NCBI GenBank assembly: GCA_015061545.1
Contig: SUWJ01000001.1
Span: 124,001-188,000 of the forward strand
Direction: 5' to 3'
DNA length: 64,000 bases
Source of the DNA: Lentisphaerota bacterium
GTDB lineage: Bacteria; Verrucomicrobiota; Lentisphaeria; Victivallales; Victivallaceae
The notes beneath the pieces were generated by a model. The model ran no database searches. It was not told where the DNA came from and worked only from the letters and a program-made list of their open reading frames with translations. The number at the start of each line of letters is the position of its first letter. The stretch's first letter is position 1. Of this stretch, positions 1 to 9,111 are shown in pieces. A program made the position numbers and the translations under genes.

Positions 1-403
1 AGTGTTTATCAAAAATATGAAACATTTCGTGATAGACTGTTCTTTTGCTGAATCCCTTCGATAAATACATCGTATTGCCTGACGCCACTCCGGCACACGG
101 CATTCCATGCAAAGTCAAATTGCTGCAAATTATCACCCGCGAAAGTCCGCTCTTTTTAACAAAACTCTCGCCGAGTTCCCCCAGCGCCTCAAAAAAACGG
201 TTCAAATCCTGTTCCACGCTGGCTACCGGCAGTATAGAGCCTTTGACTCCGCGATGAAACTTAGGTTCGGTTTTAATCGTAAAACCGTAGTGTTTGGCTG
301 CTTTGCGGTAGGATTTATCCAACTCTTTATCGCCGCCGCAAAGCTGAAAAGCGCAAACGCCACAAAGCGCTGCAAGTGCAAACAGAATTTTTATTTTTTG
401 CAT
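1..403 (-). CDS. Secreted zinc-metallopeptidase-like protein, C-terminus cut by window edge
   Basis: Reverse-strand reading frame opened by ATG at 403 with an AAGGGG ribosome site just upstream; it stays open to base 1, so about 134 residues of the N-terminal part are visible. The protein starts with a hydrophobic signal peptide (residues 1-20, including a Cys-Gly-Gly stretch that could be a lipobox, but it is not a clean one). Near the edge it reads YHEMFHIFDKH, which contains an HExxH zinc-binding motif (HEMFH), the signature of many metallopeptidases. The family could not be named because the rest lies outside. It lies 51 bases downstream of the repeat protein at 455-940 and may be co-transcribed with it. 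The signal peptide and motif are seen directly; peptidase activity is inferred. Confidence 0.7.
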   Translation of the reverse strand, partial: MQKIKILFALAALCGVCAFQLCGGDKELDKSYRKAAKHYGFTIKTEPKFHRGVKGSILPVASVEQDLNRFFEALGELGESFVKKSGLSRVIICSNLTLHGMPCAGVASGNTMYLSKGFSKRTVYHEMFHIFDKH

Positions 404-454
404 ATTTTCCCCTTTTTTTACAATTGCAGCGCTTTGGCTGATAAAATATTTACA

Positions 455-940
455 TCAATCAAAAAGATTTCTGCCGAAGTTGACAAAGATCATCACCGGC
501 AGCAGACCGTTTTTGTTGATATTGATCAAACCCAGCTGGAACGACGCATTGTTCTTGCCGTGATTCAACACGCCGACTTGAATGCCGTTTTCGCCGGACT
601 GATTGAAAAATCCCCACTGCAAAGCAAACTCGCCATGCTGGGCGCGACACATATTGACAAACGCAATCTGAGCACCTTCCAAACTGCGGGCATAGTTGAA
701 GCCGAACAGCGCAAACTGAAAGCCTTCCATTTTCTGAACATTGTTGCCGCACAATGCCAGCGAAGCGCCTTCGGTGGACTGATTGGCAATTACCGGCAGA
801 CCGATACCGATACCGTCAATGCTTTTGCCGGAAATATTTTTCGGCACATCAAACCATACCCCGCAACCCGCTCCATCATCGGCACGCAGCGAAAAGATTG
901 CAGCACAGGCAAAAGCCAACCCGATCATAAGTTTTTTCAT
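455..940 (-). CDS. Secreted protein resembling LA_2272-type surface repeat proteins
   Basis: 161 residues, beginning with a signal peptide ending near Leu-Arg-Ala (residues 1-20). The mature part is rich in Gly, Asn and Phe. It contains repeated units of about 22 residues with the pattern aliphatic-Gly-aliphatic-x-N, such as GIQVGVLNHG and SFQLGLININKNG, which is how the LA_2272/LA_2273 surface repeat family looks. Such repeats are usually predicted to form a beta structure at the cell surface; no enzymatic role is known to me. An AAGGAAA ribosome site precedes the ATG. It could also be a short fragment of a larger repeat family. The match is by eye only. Confidence 0.65.
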   Translation of the reverse strand: MKKLMIGLAFACAAIFSLRADDGAGCGVWFDVPKNISGKSIDGIGIGLPVIANQSTEGASLALCGNNVQKMEGFQFALFGFNYARSLEGAQIAFVNMCRAQHGEFALQWGFFNQSGENGIQVGVLNHGKNNASFQLGLININKNGLLPVMIFVNFGRNLFD

Positions 941-1008
941 TTTTTATTTTCCTTATCTTTTTATTTTTTATTTTATCTAATTTTTATTGGATTTAACTTT
1001 TACTTTGC

Positions 1009-1635
1009 TCAGAACTCCGCCACCATGGCACAAGGCAGCTGAGTGATCGGCATCTTGGGAAACATTACAGTAAGTTTCACCCTGGCAGCGGTCAGCTTAT
1101 CCAGATTCGCCGGTTCGCAAATCGTTGAAATACCTGCTTCAAAGAGTTTAAGAAAAACTCCTTCCAGCGCCGTACTTTCGTAAACATCTGACGCCAGCAA
1201 TTTGCACGGTGTCTTTTTCAGCCACTCCACAGCATCCAATTCCAGATAGACCGAACGCTGCGGAATATCAAACGAACGGGTGCTGCCCAACGCGTTGATG
1301 ATCACCGCCGGTGTATCCGGCACTCCGCCGTAAGCAGCCTCCAAATCCGCCGCGCTGATCCCGCCGGGGCAATTGGCACGGTCAAGGTGGATAACCGCGC
1401 AATCTATGCCGTAGAAATCCGCCAGATTTACATTGTCGCCGCGCACGCCATCATCGGTTTCCTTTATATGGCCGGGAAAATCGATGTAACTGCCGATCAT
1501 GGTGCGGGTATGCAAATCATAAACCACCCCCGTATACTGAGTCCGGTCAGATTTCAACGCAACTTCATGCTCAGTTATTACAGCATCCAACCCGTTCCAG
1601 CCGACAAATTGCCCTGTTATATCGATCCGTGTCAT
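1009..1635 (-). CDS. Cyclase family (kynurenine formamidase-like) protein with degenerate metal motif
   Basis: 208 residues, the usual size for the PF04199 cyclase/kynurenine formamidase family. Members bind zinc or manganese through an HxGTHxDxPxH motif. Here the matching stretch is TMIGSYIDFPGHIKETDDG (residues about 46-64): the Asp, Pro and last His remain, but the Thr-His pair is Ser-Tyr. A second conserved part is visible as VYLELDAVEWL. GAGGG lies 8 bases before the ATG. The gene follows the DUF1015 gene by 11 bases, so the two are probably one transcript. Hydrolysis of an amide or lactone is the family role; whether this protein is active is uncertain because a ligand is missing. Confidence 0.75.
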   Translation of the reverse strand: MTRIDITGQFVGWNGLDAVITEHEVALKSDRTQYTGVVYDLHTRTMIGSYIDFPGHIKETDDGVRGDNVNLADFYGIDCAVIHLDRANCPGGISAADLEAAYGGVPDTPAVIINALGSTRSFDIPQRSVYLELDAVEWLKKTPCKLLASDVYESTALEGVFLKLFEAGISTICEPANLDKLTAARVKLTVMFPKMPITQLPCAMVAEF

Positions 1636-1646
1636 AGTTTATTCCC

Positions 1647-2876
1647 TCAGAAATTATGACAGACCAATCCATCGCGCAGTTTCGGCTCAAACCAGGTGGA
1701 TTTGGGCGGCATGATCTCATTGGCATCGGCAATATCAATAAGCTGATCGACGGTGGTGGGATACATGGAAAACGCCACTGCAAAATCACCCGAATTGACC
1801 AGTTTTTCCAACTCAGCCGTGCCGCGGATACCGCCGATAAAATCAATCGCCTTGCTGGTACGCGGATCGTCTATCCCCAGCATGGGGGCAAGAACATTAT
1901 CCTGCAAAATACTTACATCCAGCCGCTCGATCACGCCCAGATTGGCAATATCGAATTTGGGAGTCAGCGTGTACCATTGCTTATCCAGATACATCTTGAA
2001 CGTTCCGCCGCAAGCAGGCATGGGTTCATCGGTGACTTCGAGCGTGAATTTTTCTTCCAGCTTCTGCATAAAAGTTTCTTTGCTCATGCCGTTAAGCGAA
2101 CGCACCGCCCGGTTGTAGGGCAGGATTTTGAGCTGCGAAGCAGGAAATGCCGCTGCCAGAAAGTAGTTGTAATCCTCATCGCCGGTGTGCGCAGGATTGT
2201 TGGGTTTACATTCCTGCATAGTACGGGCAGCCGCCGCGCTGCGGTGATGACCGTCGGCAATGTAAAAATAGTCGATTTGAGCAAAAAGATCAGCCAACAC
2301 CTGACTCTTGGCAGCATCCACCCGCCACAATGTATGACCGATGCCATCGGGAGCCACAAAGTCAAACAGCGGCGCTTTGGCACATTCTTCCGCCACCAGC
2401 GCGTCGATTGCAGGCACATCTTTGTAAGTAAAGAATGCCGGTCCCGTATGCGAACGCAGCGTCATAACGTGCCGCGTGCGGTCATCCTCTTTATCCTGAC
2501 GGGTCTTTTCGTGCTTCTTGATCCGGTTTTCCGCGTAGTCAACGGCAGAAGCCGCCCCGAAAACCCCGGTCTGGACCTGTTCGCCCATCACCAGCTTGTA
2601 AATATACAAGTGCGCTTCTTTATCCACCGTCAGCGGGGCATTGGCAATAATCGACTCAAAACCTTTGCGCGCCTGCGCATAGACTTCGTCGCGGTAGAGG
2701 TCGATACCTTCTTCCATATCAATTTCAGGCCGCGAAACGTGCAGAAAACTGTAGGGATTTCCCGCTGCCAGCGCCGCGGCTTCTTTGCTGTTGACTACAT
2801 CATAAGGAACTGCCGCTACCAGCGCAGCGCGCTCAACAGTAGGCAGCATACCACAAAAAGGTTTGAATACAGGCAT
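1647..2876 (-). CDS. DUF1015 family protein
   Basis: 409 residues, the typical length for DUF1015 (COG4198). The most recognisable part is ADGHHRSAAAARTM near residue 210, matching the strongly conserved ADGHHRY-like motif of the family. The N-terminus (KPFCGMLPT) and the stretch ending NPYSFLHVSRPEID also fit. The molecular function is not established; the conserved His-His-Arg suggests a ligand- or phosphate-binding site. AAGGAG sits 8 bases before the ATG. It is followed by the cyclase-family gene and preceded by pyrD (54-base gap) on the same strand. Family assignment is secure, function is unknown. Confidence 0.88.
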   Translation of the reverse strand: MPVFKPFCGMLPTVERAALVAAVPYDVVNSKEAAALAAGNPYSFLHVSRPEIDMEEGIDLYRDEVYAQARKGFESIIANAPLTVDKEAHLYIYKLVMGEQVQTGVFGAASAVDYAENRIKKHEKTRQDKEDDRTRHVMTLRSHTGPAFFTYKDVPAIDALVAEECAKAPLFDFVAPDGIGHTLWRVDAAKSQVLADLFAQIDYFYIADGHHRSAAAARTMQECKPNNPAHTGDEDYNYFLAAAFPASQLKILPYNRAVRSLNGMSKETFMQKLEEKFTLEVTDEPMPACGGTFKMYLDKQWYTLTPKFDIANLGVIERLDVSILQDNVLAPMLGIDDPRTSKAIDFIGGIRGTAELEKLVNSGDFAVAFSMYPTTVDQLIDIADANEIMPPKSTWFEPKLRDGLVCHNF

Positions 2877-2929
2877 GATTTACACTCCTTGATCTGTATT
2901 GTTTATATTGAAAAAATATGCTTATTTAC

Positions 2930-3853
2930 TCACACTTCCAGCGCACCGATTATATCCAATACACGGTTGTAATTGTGCCGCTTCAAATAATCTTCGATCC
3001 CGTCAATGACCTTCAACGGCGCATAAGGATCGGCAAATGTAGCCGTGCCGACTGCCACCGCGCTGGCACCTGCAAGCATAAACTCCACCGCGTCAATGCC
3101 GTTACAAATACCGCCCATACCGATAACGGGGATCGAAACTGCCTTGCTGGCTTCGTAGACCATTCTCAACGCTACCGGTTTGACCGCAGGACCGCTCAAA
3201 CCGCCCGTCAGATTGGCGATCTTCGGGCGGCGGGTTTCCGCATTGATCGCCATTCCGGTAAGGGTGTTGATCAACGAAACCGCATCCGCTCCGGCGTTTT
3301 CGGCAGCTTTGGCAAAATCACCAATTTTGGTAACATTGGGACTGAGTTTGACAATCAGCGGCAGCGTTGTAGCTTTGCGGACTGCCGAAATCACCTCGTC
3401 CAGCAGCTTCAAATCCGTACCGAATGCCACCCCGCCGGCTTTTACATTGGGGCAGGATATATTCACTTCCAAAGCAGTTATACCTTCCCGTTCATCATCC
3501 ATCCGCGACGCTACTTCGCAATAATCGGCAATGCTTTTGCCCCAGATATTGACGATGACTGTCGCATTGGTCGAACGCAAAAACGGCATATAGTGTTCGC
3601 CGTGGAGAAACTTATCCACTCCGGGGCCCTGCAAGCCGATGGCATTAAGCATACCGCTGGCAGTTTCCGCCACCCGCGGGGTCGGGTTACCGTTGCTGAC
3701 AAAGGGCGCGATGCCTTTGACCACCACCGCCCCCAGACGGGATATATCGTAAAGCTGATTATATTCGTAACCGTAACCGAATGTTCCCGAAGCGGTCATC
3801 ACCGGATTTTTCAGCTTGAATTTTCCCAGATCCACACTCATATCAATTTTCAT
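2930..3853 (-). CDS. pyrD: Dihydroorotate dehydrogenase B, catalytic subunit
   Basis: Oxidises dihydroorotate to orotate in pyrimidine synthesis, passing electrons from FMN to PyrK. I start it at ATG 3853 (MKIDMSVDLG), because GGGAGG lies just upstream and the longer frame would only read through the end of pyrK; this gives 307 residues, normal for class 1B. Seen motifs are VNISCPNVKAGG, carrying the cysteine that serves as catalytic base in class 1 enzymes, VKLSPNV, and the FMN-phosphate loop IGMGGICNGIDAVEF. The start overlaps the pyrK stop by 11 bases, which agrees with PyrD-PyrK complex formation. Confidence 0.96.
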   Translation of the reverse strand: MKIDMSVDLGKFKLKNPVMTASGTFGYGYEYNQLYDISRLGAVVVKGIAPFVSNGNPTPRVAETASGMLNAIGLQGPGVDKFLHGEHYMPFLRSTNATVIVNIWGKSIADYCEVASRMDDEREGITALEVNISCPNVKAGGVAFGTDLKLLDEVISAVRKATTLPLIVKLSPNVTKIGDFAKAAENAGADAVSLINTLTGMAINAETRRPKIANLTGGLSGPAVKPVALRMVYEASKAVSIPVIGMGGICNGIDAVEFMLAGASAVAVGTATFADPYAPLKVIDGIEDYLKRHNYNRVLDIIGALEV

Positions 3854-4631
3854 AATATACCTCCCCTGCCGTAAAGACCGGCCCTTCGGAGCAACTGCGG
3901 GCATAACGGAAAGAATCACCGTCTTTTACTTTGACCACACAGGCAAAGCACGCCCCGACTCCGCAGCACATTACATGATCCAGACTCAGTTCGCCATCTG
4001 CCCGATCAGCAGCACAAAGCATTTGCCCCGTTGCCATAAGCATCGGAGTCGGCCCACAGGCATAAAAACGGTATTTGGCACCGGGAGCCGGATTCTTGAG
4101 TATATCATCCAGCAGAAGTGTTACAAAGCCCTTGACCCCGACTGAACCGTCGTTGGTCGCCGCCTTTACCTCGCAACCCAGCGCCGCATAATCTTCCAGC
4201 AGGATCAAATCTGCATCGCTGCGGGCGCCCGCCAGCAAGATGCCTTTATTCTTCGCCAGTTTGCTGATCATAAACATTGCCGCCGTGCCGTAACCGCCGG
4301 CAATCATAACAGGTATCTCGTCATCAGCGGGCAGTTTATACCCGTTGCCCAGCGGCCCCAGCAGATCACATACTGCCCCCGCGGAGAGTTTGGAAAGCAC
4401 TTCCGTACCGCTGCCGACAACTTTGTAAGTCACCTGCACCGTGCCATTAACCGGATCGGTGTTATTGATCGAAAAAGGTCGCCGCAAAATATTGGCGCTC
4501 ATATTGGCAATCTGTACATGAACAAATTGCCCCGCTTGCGCTTTGGCAGCGATTTCAGGAGCGTAAAATACGACCTGATAGTAATCGCCTTTCAAACATC
4601 TGTTACTGATTATTTCGCCTGTTTTATACAT
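3843..4631 (-). CDS. pyrK: Dihydroorotate dehydrogenase electron-transfer subunit (FAD, 2Fe-2S)
   Basis: Ferredoxin-reductase-type protein of 262 residues that transfers electrons from the PyrD FMN to NAD. The FAD-binding motif is RRPFSI (residues about 51-56), a nucleotide-binding glycine segment AGGYGTAAMF follows in the middle, and a [2Fe-2S] site near the C-terminus reads CGVGACFACVV with a fourth cysteine about 15 residues later (YARSCSEG). This spacing is characteristic of PyrK. The start codon shares one base with the stop of the upstream LolA-like gene (TAATG), and its end overlaps pyrD, so the three are translationally coupled. Confidence 0.95.
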   Translation of the reverse strand: MYKTGEIISNRCLKGDYYQVVFYAPEIAAKAQAGQFVHVQIANMSANILRRPFSINNTDPVNGTVQVTYKVVGSGTEVLSKLSAGAVCDLLGPLGNGYKLPADDEIPVMIAGGYGTAAMFMISKLAKNKGILLAGARSDADLILLEDYAALGCEVKAATNDGSVGVKGFVTLLLDDILKNPAPGAKYRFYACGPTPMLMATGQMLCAADRADGELSLDHVMCCGVGACFACVVKVKDGDSFRYARSCSEGPVFTAGEVYYEN

Positions 4632-5368
4632 TAATCGTCTCCATTTTTGACGGATTTGAACACTCTGTCGCCCTGCGGATCATCAGCTTTAAGCACCACA
4701 CAGTCGCTGAACGCTATGCGGGTGCGGTATGTGCTGCTGAACAACGCTATATCGGTTGCTACATAATAGTTGTTGATTTTTTTGAATCCCGTGATCTCCA
4801 GCGACCGCTCCGGCTTGCTGTTTATGCTGCTGTTGCGGGCAAAAAACTCCGCTTTGAGCGGGAATAAATACTCTTCCGAAATCCACGCTTTGACCGGTTC
4901 GCCTTCGGGCGACAGCAAATACAGCACCCGGCATTTGACCGTTTTTACCGTTTCCGACGGCAATTCCTGTTTTACGGTGTAGTTCAGAAAAGACAACGCC
5001 ATATCCTCAACCCGGAATCCCAATTTATTCAAAAGCGAATCCTGACTTTTTACATTGCCCGATATCTGCTGCTTTCCGCTTTGCATATCCTGCTGATAAT
5101 AGTGTTTTTCCTTATTAGGCAGCGTAATTGCCGCTTCCACCGTTTTACTGTTGAAGCGGATGATAAATCTTATGGGATACGCCGATGCCCCACCCTGATT
5201 TTTCCGCAGATGCGTTGCCAGTCCCCGCAAATCGGCAAAACTGCTCTGCATACTGCAGCGGCTGCGGGCAAGTGCCAGAAATGCCTGCGGCGGCAACTCG
5301 CCATGCCCTGCCGTCAGCAGGGTATTTCCTGCGGCAATCAACAGCAATACAGCAAACAACTTTTTCAT
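4631..5368 (-). CDS. LolA-like outer-membrane lipoprotein-sorting protein
   Basis: 245 residues starting with a signal peptide (MKKLFAVLLLIAAGNTLLTA). The mature protein has the layout of the uncharacterised TP_0789-type LolA-like domain: an N-terminal helix, alternating beta strands (IRFIIRF, EAAITLPN) and the LGFRVEDMALSFLNY segment that in relatives reads as G-x-x-x-x-D-hydrophobic. It ends with a strand-rich region (YYVATDIALFSS). A periplasmic role in carrying lipids or lipoproteins is inferred from the fold. The start overlaps the lon stop by four bases (ATGA) and the end overlaps the pyrK start, an odd functional mixture in one operon. Confidence 0.72.
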   Translation of the reverse strand: MKKLFAVLLLIAAGNTLLTAGHGELPPQAFLALARSRCSMQSSFADLRGLATHLRKNQGGASAYPIRFIIRFNSKTVEAAITLPNKEKHYYQQDMQSGKQQISGNVKSQDSLLNKLGFRVEDMALSFLNYTVKQELPSETVKTVKCRVLYLLSPEGEPVKAWISEEYLFPLKAEFFARNSSINSKPERSLEITGFKKINNYYVATDIALFSSTYRTRIAFSDCVVLKADDPQGDRVFKSVKNGDD

Positions 5369-7770
5369 TTTTTACCTTCCTGGGTTGCAAAGATCACTTT
5401 CAATGCGTCATCCACATTGCTGACCGGCTTAAAGATCAGTTTTTCGCGGATATATTCAGGGATATCTTCCAGATCTTTAACGTTTTCTTCGGGGATCACC
5501 ACCGTATTCACCCCCGAACGCAGCGCCGCGATAACTTTTTCCCGCAAACCGCCGATCGCCGTCACCTGTCCGCGTAAATTCACTTCGCCGGTCATCGCCA
5601 GCGCCGGACGGGTGGGTTGTTCTTTCAGCAGCGAATAGAGTGCCGATGTTATCGTTATCCCTGCCGAAGGACCATCCTTTGGAGTGGCGCCATCGGGAAC
5701 GTGAATATGGAAATTGTATTTTTCAAACATTTCCTGTGCAATACCATATTTTTCGGCCCGGCTTTTCAACAGCGAAAATGCCGCTTCGGCACTCTCTTTC
5801 ATTACACTGCCCAGCTGCCCGGTAAGTTTGAGTTCCCCCTTGCCCGGAACTTTCAAACTTTCCACCGTCAGGATCGCTCCGCCGACGGCGGTCCAAGCCA
5901 TACCGGTAGCGCTGCCGATCGCAGGTGCATTGATCGCTTCGTCGATCAGATATCTGCGCGGCCCCAACAGCTCCCGCACCAGCTTGGCAGAAACCGAAAC
6001 GCGTTTGCCTTCCACCAATTCGCCTTCCACCAGCTTGCGGGCAAGTTTACGGCAGACGGCGGCAATATGCTGCTCAAGACGGCGCACACCGGCTTCGCGG
6101 GTATAGTAGTCAATTATCTCGTCGATCGCTGCCATCGTAAAGGTGAATTTACCGGCGGGCAAACCGTTTTCTTTAAGCTGACGCGGCACCAGATACCGTT
6201 TGGCGATCTCGCGCTTTTCAAAGCTGGTGTAGCCCGACAGGGTAATAACTTCCATACGATCCAGCAACGGTGCAGGAATCGCTTCCCTGACGTTGGCTGT
6301 AGCAATAAAAAACACCTTGCTCAAATCCAGATCCAACTCCAGATAATGATCGTTAAAGTGTTTATTCTGGGCAGGATCCAGCACTTCCAGCAACGCCGAT
6401 GCCGGATCTCCGCGCTGGTCGGAAGCTAATTTATCTATTTCATCAAGCATGAATACAGGATTGGCAACTTCCGCTTTTTTCAGATTCTGCACGATCCGCC
6501 CCGGCATCGCTCCGATATAAGTACGGCGATGGCCGCGGATTTCGGCTTCATCGCGAACTCCTCCCAACGCGACCCGCAAAAATTTACGGTTGGTGGCGCG
6601 GGCGATTGATTCTCCCAGCGAAGTTTTACCCACTCCCGGCGGTCCGACCAGGCAGAGTATGGGCGACTTACGGTCGGGATTCAACGCCATGACCGCCAGA
6701 AACTCCAATATGCGCTTCTTGACATCTTCCAAGCCGTAGTGATCGGCATCCAGCACCTGCTGCGCCTGTTGAAGATCCAGATTATCTTCGCTGTAAACAT
6801 TCCACGGCACCGACAGCAGCCAGTCTATATAGTTGTACGCCACATGGTACTCCGGCGACATGGTGGGGATAAGCTCCAGCCGCGACAGTTCTTTCTGCAC
6901 CGTGGCTGCCACCTTTTCCGGCAAATCAAGCTGCTTCAGCCGTTTTTCTATATCAATAATATCAGGATTGCGGGAGTCTTCGTTCAACTCTTCTTTGATC
7001 ACCCGCAGCTGTTCACGCAAAAAGTATTCCCGCTGATTCTGCGACAGGCTCTGATGCACTTCCGACTGAATCCTGGCGCCCAGCTGCAGCACTTCCTGCT
7101 CGCGGTTCAATACCTCCAGAAGAAAATACATCCGTTCTTCCATATCCAGCGCCTGCAATATCCAGATCTTTTCGGAAACCAGCAGTCCCAGCGAATCGGC
7201 AATCAAATCCGCCATGCGCCCCGGATTGCCCATAGTTGCAACCCCATTGCGTATATCATCAGGAAAATTGGGCAGAAATGACGCCACCGCGTGAAAATTC
7301 CGAACCGCTTCGCCCAGCATACCTTCCACGCTTTTTTCATTTTTAACGATATCATCCGCCAGCGGGTAATAATCGGGCTTGTCATCGTATTGCGGCATTT
7401 TAAATTCGCAGCGGCTCAAACCGCGCAGCAGCACCCGCACCGATCCATCGGGCAGATTCAACATCTTGACAATGCGCGAACGGCAGCCGATCGCCGACAG
7501 CATTTTATCCTGATATTTGACAGTGCGCACCCGCCGCTCAGGATGGCGCCGTATAAATTCTTCCATATCTTCAGGCAGCTCAGGAAACAACGCTACCAGA
7601 CGGTTGCCTTCGTAAGCCTTTTGCAGTTTTTTTACATCGTGGGGATCATCCACAAAGATCGGTGTCAGGATATACGGAAACAACAGAACATTGCGTACGG
7701 TCAGCAAAACCGCCCCGTCATTTTTATTGACGGTATTCATTTCGGTCCGAATTGTAAAATTATTAGCCAT
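5365..7770 (-). CDS. lon: ATP-dependent protease Lon
   Basis: Cytoplasmic AAA+ serine protease degrading damaged and regulatory proteins. About 801 residues from ATG 7770. Order: LON substrate-binding domain (residues 15-215), a coiled helical region, AAA+ module with Walker A GPPGVGKTS (about 376) and Walker B VFMLDEIDK (about 440), then the protease domain with catalytic serine in KDGPSAGI (about 702) and lysine in GGLREKV (about 745). A TTG codon four residues earlier (7782) is an alternative start; its CAGGG sits too close, while ATG 7770 has it 12 bases away, so neither is ideal. Ends in an ATGA overlap with the LolA-like gene. Confidence 0.97.
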   Translation of the reverse strand: MANNFTIRTEMNTVNKNDGAVLLTVRNVLLFPYILTPIFVDDPHDVKKLQKAYEGNRLVALFPELPEDMEEFIRRHPERRVRTVKYQDKMLSAIGCRSRIVKMLNLPDGSVRVLLRGLSRCEFKMPQYDDKPDYYPLADDIVKNEKSVEGMLGEAVRNFHAVASFLPNFPDDIRNGVATMGNPGRMADLIADSLGLLVSEKIWILQALDMEERMYFLLEVLNREQEVLQLGARIQSEVHQSLSQNQREYFLREQLRVIKEELNEDSRNPDIIDIEKRLKQLDLPEKVAATVQKELSRLELIPTMSPEYHVAYNYIDWLLSVPWNVYSEDNLDLQQAQQVLDADHYGLEDVKKRILEFLAVMALNPDRKSPILCLVGPPGVGKTSLGESIARATNRKFLRVALGGVRDEAEIRGHRRTYIGAMPGRIVQNLKKAEVANPVFMLDEIDKLASDQRGDPASALLEVLDPAQNKHFNDHYLELDLDLSKVFFIATANVREAIPAPLLDRMEVITLSGYTSFEKREIAKRYLVPRQLKENGLPAGKFTFTMAAIDEIIDYYTREAGVRRLEQHIAAVCRKLARKLVEGELVEGKRVSVSAKLVRELLGPRRYLIDEAINAPAIGSATGMAWTAVGGAILTVESLKVPGKGELKLTGQLGSVMKESAEAAFSLLKSRAEKYGIAQEMFEKYNFHIHVPDGATPKDGPSAGITITSALYSLLKEQPTRPALAMTGEVNLRGQVTAIGGLREKVIAALRSGVNTVVIPEENVKDLEDIPEYIREKLIFKPVSNVDDALKVIFATQEGKK

Positions 7771-7799
7771 AAATAAAATCAACCCTGTAATTTACGCTG

Positions 7800-9110
7800 T
7801 TACAAATTCAGCACGCTTTCCGGTGTTTCGATCACCGAAAGCACTTCGCCTGCCAGATAGAGCGATCCGGCAATAACTGTCGGCAAATCGTCCGGATTAG
7901 CCTTCTCTTGCATTGCCTGATTCAAATATGCTGCCAAATCTTTTATGCAGGCTGTATTTTTTATATTCAACTCTTTTGCCTTACAGCAAATATCTTCAGG
8001 AGCAGCCGACAATCTGGAGCCTTCGGCAAAAGCTGCTGCATCCAGACTTTCCGCCAGCGGGGCAATCAATTTCAAGCCGCCGGCGTAATCTTTATCGGCA
8101 AACGCCCCGAATACCCACTTGAATTTACGTCCGGGATAGAGTGTCCGCAGCGTTTCGCACAACGCCGACAATCCATCGGGATTATGTCCGCCATCCAACA
8201 GAAAACGCCCATTGCCGATCAGCGCCATGCGCCCCGGCCAGCGGACTTGTTTCAACGCCTCAAGCGCAACGGAATTCCATTTTTGCAATACTTTCAACGC
8301 CGAAACAGCGATCTGAGTATTCCGCTGCTGCATTACTCCGTTCAACTGCAGTTCAACTATATCCCCGCCGCAGCTGAATTGCTGGAAACCCAAAACCGTT
8401 TGCGGTTGGATTCTTTCATGCAAAGGCGAAAATTTTTCCGCTTCAATCACAGGTGCATTCAGCTGCATTGCCCGCGCTTTTATTACCTCCAATGCCTCCG
8501 ATGCCATCGAACCGCAGACCACGGGGACGGCGGGTTTGATGATCCCGGCTTTTTCTGCGGCTATCTCCGCCAGCGTTGATCCCAGATATTTTTCGTGATC
8601 CAGCGCTATATTGGTTATTATGCTCACTTCGGGGGTAACTATATTGGTGGAATCCAATCGTCCGCCCATACCAGTTTCCCACACCACATAATCGCATTGG
8701 TGCCAGCTGAAAATAAGCAATGCCATTGCAGTCGTTGCTTCAAAATAGGTGGGACTGGCACCTTGCTGCTGCATAGTTTCAACGGCTTTGGCAACCACAT
8801 CAGCAGCGCGGGTAAACTCTTCGCAGCAGACTCCCCTGCCGTTGATCCTGAACCTTTCGCAAGCCGAAATCAAATGGGGCGACGAATAAAATCCCGTGGT
8901 CAGATTCTGCGCCCGCAACGCCCGTTCCAGCATCGCGCCCGTAGAACCTTTGCCGTTGGTACCCGCCAGATGGATAAAGTGCAAACCGCGATCAGGCGCC
9001 CCGCACAAATCACAAAGTGTGCGGGTCTGCTCCAGTCCAAGTTTTATACCAAAGTGCTGCAGTTTGGCAAGCCAGGCAAGTGCTTGCTCAAAAGATTCTA
9101 TCATCTTCAA
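7800..9110 (-). CDS. folC: Dihydrofolate/folylpolyglutamate synthase
   Basis: Mur-ligase-family enzyme that adds glutamate to dihydropteroate and folates using ATP. 436 residues, normal length. Visible are the P-loop HLAGTNGKGSTGAML (about 47-61), the ETGMGGRLDSTN magnesium/folate loop (about 140-151), ITNIALDHEKYLG with the conserved His, and the C-terminal domain motif LDGGHNPDGL. The TTG at 9110 is taken as start because GGAGAG ends six bases before it; ATG at 9104 is a close alternative. It begins directly after tolB and lies upstream of lon on the same strand. Confidence 0.95.
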   Translation of the reverse strand: MKMIESFEQALAWLAKLQHFGIKLGLEQTRTLCDLCGAPDRGLHFIHLAGTNGKGSTGAMLERALRAQNLTTGFYSSPHLISACERFRINGRGVCCEEFTRAADVVAKAVETMQQQGASPTYFEATTAMALLIFSWHQCDYVVWETGMGGRLDSTNIVTPEVSIITNIALDHEKYLGSTLAEIAAEKAGIIKPAVPVVCGSMASEALEVIKARAMQLNAPVIEAEKFSPLHERIQPQTVLGFQQFSCGGDIVELQLNGVMQQRNTQIAVSALKVLQKWNSVALEALKQVRWPGRMALIGNGRFLLDGGHNPDGLSALCETLRTLYPGRKFKWVFGAFADKDYAGGLKLIAPLAESLDAAAFAEGSRLSAAPEDICCKAKELNIKNTACIKDLAAYLNQAMQEKANPDDLPTVIAGSLYLAGEVLSVIETPESVLNL

Positions 9111-9111
9111 C

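Noticed and set aside
107-1042. 311-codon plus-strand frame across the left end
   Set aside because: Antisense to two signal-peptide genes on the minus strand with proper ribosome sites; its own sequence has no family.
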